This document shows, in pieces, positions 59,181-64,000 of a DNA stretch of 64,000 nucleotides. How positions within the stretch are numbered: position 1 is the first letter of the stretch; the number at the start of each line of letters is the position of its first letter. Below the pieces are notes generated by a model. It made no database searches. It was not told where the DNA came from and worked only from the letters and a program-made list of their open reading frames with translations. The stretch spans positions 6,377,501 to 6,441,500 of the forward strand of contig NC_068975.1 in assembly GCF_016808095.1 (NCBI RefSeq), given 5' to 3'. Both the position numbers and the translations under genes were made by a program. The stretch comes from Vigna angularis. Lineage: Eukaryota; Streptophyta; Magnoliopsida; Fabales; Fabaceae.

Positions 59181-59982
59181 GAAGAACAAATTCTATACAA
59201 GAGAGTTTCTAAAGATTTACATTGATTCCCAACAACAATAAAAGTTTAGTTCTCCATCGTGATGGAAAAACTAGATGAACAATGGAATAAAAGAATGGAA
59301 GAGATAGAAAAACCCGAGAAAGAGAAGAGGAGAGTCGTCACCATCTCAAATTCTACCCCCAAGGGGTGAAAAATGTGTTTTTGCTTCATCCCATAAAACT
59401 GGCCCAAAACTCGCTCTGGTTGACTTTTTCAACATTCTGGTTGAGTAGTTGACTTTTCTAGTTGACTGGTTGACTTTTCTGCATGCTGGTTGACTTTTTT
59501 GCACTATAACTCCTTGATTTTCAACCTTTCTTTCAAATCATTCCAAAAACCTTATATAGAGTTATAAAATTTATAGAAAAGTAGGGCCAATCCAAAAATA
59601 ATGCCGCTCAGCGGTAAAATACGGTTCAGCGATACCAACACGTAGTCAATTCTTCCCTTCAGCTGCATTTTTACCCCTCAACGGTGCGAACGGGTGTTCA
59701 GAAGTGCCGCTCAACGGTAAAATGGCATTGAGAGTACAAGCGGCTTCACTTCTTTTGCACTTTTTGTGTCCTTTTCTGATTCCAACTCTATCCTACTTCA
59801 CTTATTTCATTAAATTCATCTTAAAAACCTGCACAAACAAGGAAATGAAGCATAAAACCTGTCCAACACTATTATTTCTAAAAATTCAACAAAATCATGA
59901 GTTCAAGCTAATTTCTAAGTCATAAAGGTTGTAATTGAGGTCAATTTTAAGTAAAAAAATAACAGTTTTTCAACTATTATCA
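59180..59982 (-). repeat. Truncated TGATAACAG-family LTR with both repeat types
   Basis: The LTR start, TGATAATAGTTGAAAAACTG on the minus strand, is at 59982. The other end breaks off near 59180 inside the LTR. It carries a GTCAACC array (59410-59500) and also CCGCTCAGCGG-type words (59600-59720), which in other copies occur one or the other. Confidence 0.85.
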
Positions 59983-61128
59983 GAATCAAAGACGTGAGCT
60001 AGAAACGCAAACACCTGAATCATATCTCCATGGTGACTTGCGGCGTAGACGCAGGAGTAGGGGAAGCAGCGCAAACTACTTCACGACGTAGTGTAGAGAA
60101 ATTTCCCCAATCTGAAACCCTAATTAGGTGAGAAAGAGGGCTGCCACGTGGCAAGCTCTCATTGGCCACGCCCTCTCTGGTCAAAACTGGTCAACATATT
60201 TGAATCTGGTCAAGGTTGGTCAAGTAGGGGTTCTGTAGCAATTTTGGGAAATTCAGTTGGGGCTAAAGCGTAGATAGAGAAAATTTCATGGCATTTGTGT
60301 AATTTTGAAAAGTCAGAAAAGCTAATAGATAAAATCAGTTGTTGAATTAATTTAATTTGGGAATTTTTGGGAATATCAACATAAATTATCTTCCAAATAA
60401 TACTTGTCTAAATCTTTTAGTTATTTGGAAGATATAAGATAAAAGATTCTGTCAACTGAATATTCAAAGTCCAAGACCAATCAAGTCTATATAAAGAGAC
60501 CCAAGGGAGGCAGAAAAGACGTGAGTTCATTCATTATCTCATACTCCTCTCACTTTTCTTTCATCTTGTATTCAACTCCATTCATGGAGAACTAAGCATC
60601 TAGGGCTATTCTGCTATAATTCCATAATGGATTCTGAGGTTACGTTAAGATAATGCAATTGTTTACTTTGATTATTGATATAAGTTTTTTTTTTCTCTAT
60701 GTCTTTCATCTCTCTATCTTGTTGAAAGTAAATATTTTTGCATCATAATGTGTTTGAATCTACATGCATATTGATTATATGAGTTCTAGGGTTTCTAGGT
60801 TTAATTGAGAATCTACTTTGATTTAATTTAGGAACTTTCATATGATTACATGGTTTTTACTATCAATTGAGAATGTACTTTGATTGGTAGTAATAATTTC
60901 AACTATAATCAATTGAGAATTTACTTTGATTGATTAACTTTTAATTTGGTTAGGAGATTTAAGAATAGGCATGATTAAACACAATAAAATTTGATTGAGA
61001 ATGTACTTCGGTTGAATTTATTGTGAATAATCTAGAAAGGTTTTGCATTTGATTGAGAATTTACTTTTGTTAAATGCATTATCGTGTTACCAATGAGGAG
61101 CATTGGTAAATTTGAAGATAAATGATTT
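59983..61128 (+). repeat. LTR- or leader-like sequence, unclassified; no gene
   Basis: Contains TCTATATAAAGAGACCCAAG (60488), ATTCATTATCTCATACTCCT, and five spaced copies of TTGAGAAT(G/C/T)TACTTTG between 60805 and 61070. This is the layout of an LTR promoter and leader, but ends were not identified. Confidence 0.5.
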
Positions 61129-61658
61129 TGATGATGCTGCAAGAAGATAGACTGTTCTAATTGTTTTAAAAGCACTTTGTAGATTATAACTGTATTAGGA
61201 AAGGCTTTCAACATGTAATACTTAGAAAAATTTGTACTTCCAGAACTGTTATGCATTTAATCGATTATTAGAAGTTATAAACGATTATCCTGAGCTCTTT
61301 TGAAAAACCTTGTTGCTTTGAAATAATCGATTATTACTCCAAATAATCGATTATCACTGGTTCTAATGAGAACTGCCAAAGTCTCTAGAATAATCGATTA
61401 TCACTTTTGAAAAACCTTGTAATTGACTCAAATAATCGATTATCACTAACAATAATCGATTATCTGTGGGAGTTATAATTCGTCTCTGCGAATTCAGAAT
61501 AGTTGGCTATATAAGGTTCTTCCAAAACTTTTAGAATACATCTCTGAGCTTTTGAGAATACAGTATGATCTGAGGAAGTTCCAAAAGCTAGTTCATTGCA
61601 CTGCCTAGTCTCGAGAAAAGGAGAAGCTCGCGCTTTGTGGGTCAAAGGTCAGAGTGAT

Positions 61659-62444
61659 TGATGGCAACCCCTCTAGGGACTTCCCTTCCAAAGAAGTATC
61701 AACTAAAACTAAGACTAAAGAAAGGGAAGTACAATAAAGATTGCTAAAACTATTTCCTTATCTAAGTCTTAGAATGTTCTCTTTAAGTAAATACATTTAC
61801 CCTTTTTGTAGGTCACTAATAAGAGTGGAAAACCATAGCCAATTAAGCAAAGAAGCTTGGTGAGCTAAGGGAAGCAAAGAAGGTAAAAAAAGAAAGAAAG
61901 GAAGTGCTTTCTAGAATGGAAAATCTGCATAAATGAGTTAGACATCAAACAACAGTGTGTGCAGCAGCACTTTCATAGGTTGCACGTGATAAATGCTTTG
62001 CCTATGACACATACCAATCACATTTATCACATGGAACACACCAACCAGCTTATTCACATTTCAGTACATTTCCCAGCAGCTTTTTGAATGTAATTTGCAT
62101 AGCTTTCTTTGCACGGATCATAGCTCTGCTTCATCTATAAAAGAGAGCTTGATCACTTGTAAACTTCAACTTGAATTGTATGAAGAAATGTTGTTGAATT
62201 GTCCAGCCAATTCTCACTTTCAAGTTCATTGACTTGTGCCTTGTTAGCACACTTATCCTCTAGCTTCCTTTCCCCTTGGAAGGTCGTCTGGGCTAGAACT
62301 TTTGTCTACACATTCCACAAACCGCACCAGACAATTCATCAAACACCTTCCGTGCACCTCCAAGTGCATCTGCGTTTTCCAATTCCGTTGCCACCTTTGG
62401 TCCGAGAAGCTGCTCAATCTTGAAGAGAGAAGTTGCTTCCATCA
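61659..62444 (+). mobile_element. Small solo LTR (TGATGG...CCATCA family), TSD GTGAT
   Basis: TGATGGCAACCCCTCTAGGG to GTTGCTTCCATCA, flanked by GTGAT at 61654-61658 and 62445-62449. Length is 786 bp. Terminal inverted hexamer TGATGG/CCATCA. CATCTATAAAAGAGAGCTTG near 62133 looks like an LTR TATA region. Second copy at 30295-31012. Confidence 0.92.
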
Positions 62445-62642
62445 GTGATTCTCTTCGAGTTGGCAACGCTACTGTTCTTCCAGTTTGTTGGTTGAAGGAA
62501 GAACTGTTCTACACTGTTCTGGTTCATCAATCGAAGGAAAGTGTAGATTGCTTGCTTCCGATTCATTGGTCGAAGGAAGGTTTTATCTCTCTGTTTTTTA
62601 TTCACTCTTGTTGTAGTTTGGTAAACTACTTTTAGTGAAAAC

Positions 62643-62668
62643 GTTAATCACTTTTTATAGTGATTAAC
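62643..62668. repeat. Perfect inverted repeat, 10-bp arms
   Basis: GTTAATCACT and AGTGATTAAC separated by 6 bases, in the LTR end region of the copia element. Could form a hairpin in the transcript; role unknown. Confidence 0.85.
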
Positions 62669-62877
62669 AACTGGGCGTAGATTCTTTTGAATCGAACCAG
62701 GATAAAAATCCAGTGTGTCAATTTTTCTATTCCTTACACTCTTTACTGTTTATGCACATTAACTGTTTGATAAATTTTCTCTAAGAAAATTGTTTTTCTA
62801 AAACGGACCATCAAAACGAGATTTGTGACCGTAACACGCTTTCCAAATATTTTATTCCACTGCGCGACTCTATATCG

Positions 62878-64000
62878 GTGCCAATTGTTCCGACCATTAG
62901 TGACTGTAACACGCTTTCCATCAACAAACCACCTCTTTTTACTGGTGATAACTATGCCTTCTGGAAAGTCAGAATGAAAATTTTTATGGGGTCGGCTGAC
63001 AGAGGCATTTGGGAAGTTGTGCTAAATGGTCCCTATATTCCTAAAAGAACTGTTGAAGGTGTAGAAGTAGAAAAACCATACTTTAACTAGACTCCTGAGG
63101 AAAATAGAAGAGCCCAATTTGATATTAAGGCTCGTAATATTATTTCATCTGTTGTAGTACTTGATGAATTTAATAGAATTTTAGTGTGTAAGACAACACA
63201 TGAGATGTGGGAGGTCCTCAAAGTCACACATGAGGGTACAGACGACGTGAAACGTGCAAGGAAGAACACACTCATCCAGGAGTACGAGATTTCAAAATGC
63301 AACCAGGACAAACAATATATGATGTCCAGAAGCGTTTCACTCACATTGTGAACCACCTGACAGGTTTGGGTAAGACTTTTGACACTGATGAATTTAATGT
63401 CAAAATATTGAAATCATTAGACAGGTCTTGGCAACCAAAGGTGACTGCCATCTCGGAGTCTCAAAACCTCACTCAAATGTCAATGACGATTTTCTTTGGA
63501 AAACTTTGTGAGCATGAGCTTGAGCTGAGAACATTAACTGCAGAAGACGATCAAGGCAAAAGAAAGACGCTTGCCTTCAAGTCTGAAATCTCAAAAGGAA
63601 AAATTTCTAAGAGAATTGAGGACGATGATTCCGATGACGATGAAGAAAACATGAGTCTTATGATTAAGAAGTTTGCTAAATTCATGAAAGCAAAAGGAAA
63701 AGACAAATACCGCAGAGAAAGGAAAGATAATCAAGGATCTCCATCAAGCATTAAATGTTATGGATGTGGAGAAAGAGGACATGTGAAGACTAACTGTCCT
63801 AAGAATAAGAGAAATGAAGAAAAGAAAGAAAGAAAGTTTCCAAAGAAGAAGAAAGCTTACATATCTTGGGAAGAAAATGCTTCTAGTTCTTCAAGCTCAA
63901 GCGACTTAGATGAAGAAGCAAATTTGTGCTTAATGTCAGACTTAGAAGATGCAGGAAGCCAAGTAAGTGATTCTAGCTTAAAGTCAAGTAATGAATTTGA
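62878..64000 (+). pseudogene. gag: Copia (SIRE-like) gag, stop and frameshift, cut by window end
   Basis: No ATG is seen at the start; the match begins near 62878. NKPPLFTGDNYAFWKVRMK is the N-terminal copia Gag motif. A TAG at 63088-63090 replaces a Trp expected before TPEE. The frame shifts near 63296 and then stays open to the window end. The second frame has the UBN2-type Gag region (DVQKRFTHIVNHLTGLGK), an acidic run (DDDSDDDEEN near 63625), a CX2CX4HX4C zinc knuckle (CYGCGERGHVKTNC, about 63757-63800) and a Ser-rich stretch. Gag forms the particle that packages the element RNA. With a stop and a frameshift it is not functional as read. Confidence 0.88.

Larger units (their letters stand above)
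61129..64000 (+). mobile_element. Ty1/copia SIRE-like element, 5' part, runs off the window
   Basis: A probable LTR start TGATGATGCTGC at 61129 is followed by an LTR body with ATAATCGATTAT words (61320-61465), the nested small solo LTR (61659-62444), and the LTR end region with AACTGGGCGTAGATTC and GAACCAGGATAAAAATCC (62670-62715). The gag coding region starts near 62878. The LTR end and primer site could not be fixed. The pol region would be outside the window. Confidence 0.7.

Noticed and set aside
58842..59225. 127-codon frame with Ser-rich start and Cys residues
   Set aside because: It runs from LTR sequence into an unrelated truncated LTR fragment; no domain is recognised.

Overview
The window is plant nuclear DNA, almost certainly from a legume and probably a Phaseoleae species such as Vigna or Phaseolus (inference). 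It is AT-rich and has no prokaryotic gene layout. Most of it is layered LTR retrotransposon sequence: Ty3/gypsy chromovirus-like, Athila/Tat-like with tRNA-Asp primer sites, and Ty1/copia SIRE-like. Only one host gene looks intact, on the minus strand at 15833-17852. No tRNA, rRNA or CRISPR array was seen.

Layout. 1-8974: a chromovirus with nearly identical 2.5 kb LTRs but stop codons and a frameshift in its coding region. 8975-14571: a duplicated block of LTR remnants with a solo LTR (12090-13454). 15833-17852: a four-exon gene joining part of an HSP90 N-terminal domain to an F-box and F-box-associated domain. 17936-20068: AT-rich DNA with a long (TA)n tract and a diverged copy of the gene's promoter region. 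20069-24578: an LTR with a nested 2.9 kb solo LTR. 25690-31460: copia LTR remnants and three more solo LTRs.

31461-49709 is a nest that can be resolved through exact target-site duplications (TSDs). A minus-strand gypsy pol is split by a deleted LTR element (31759-47548, TSD CGAGA). That element's 3' LTR is split by a solo LTR (34294-47349, TSD TTTTG). The solo LTR is split twice: by a CACTA transposon carrying pieces of at least three host genes (34726-38909, TSD TGG), and by a complete non-autonomous LTR element (40329-46413, TSD AGAGG).

49710-64000: head-to-head pol fragments, a gag-only Athila-like element (50190-55555), the 3' part of another element with a nested solo LTR (57199-58478), a truncated LTR (59180-59982), and the 5' end of a SIRE-like copia element with a broken gag (61129-64000).

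The most interesting items are the HSP90/F-box fusion gene, the gene-capturing CACTA element, and a high-copy LTR family (TGATAACAG...GTCATCA) whose copies carry either GTCAACC arrays or CCGCTGAGCGG palindromes, with one copy carrying both.
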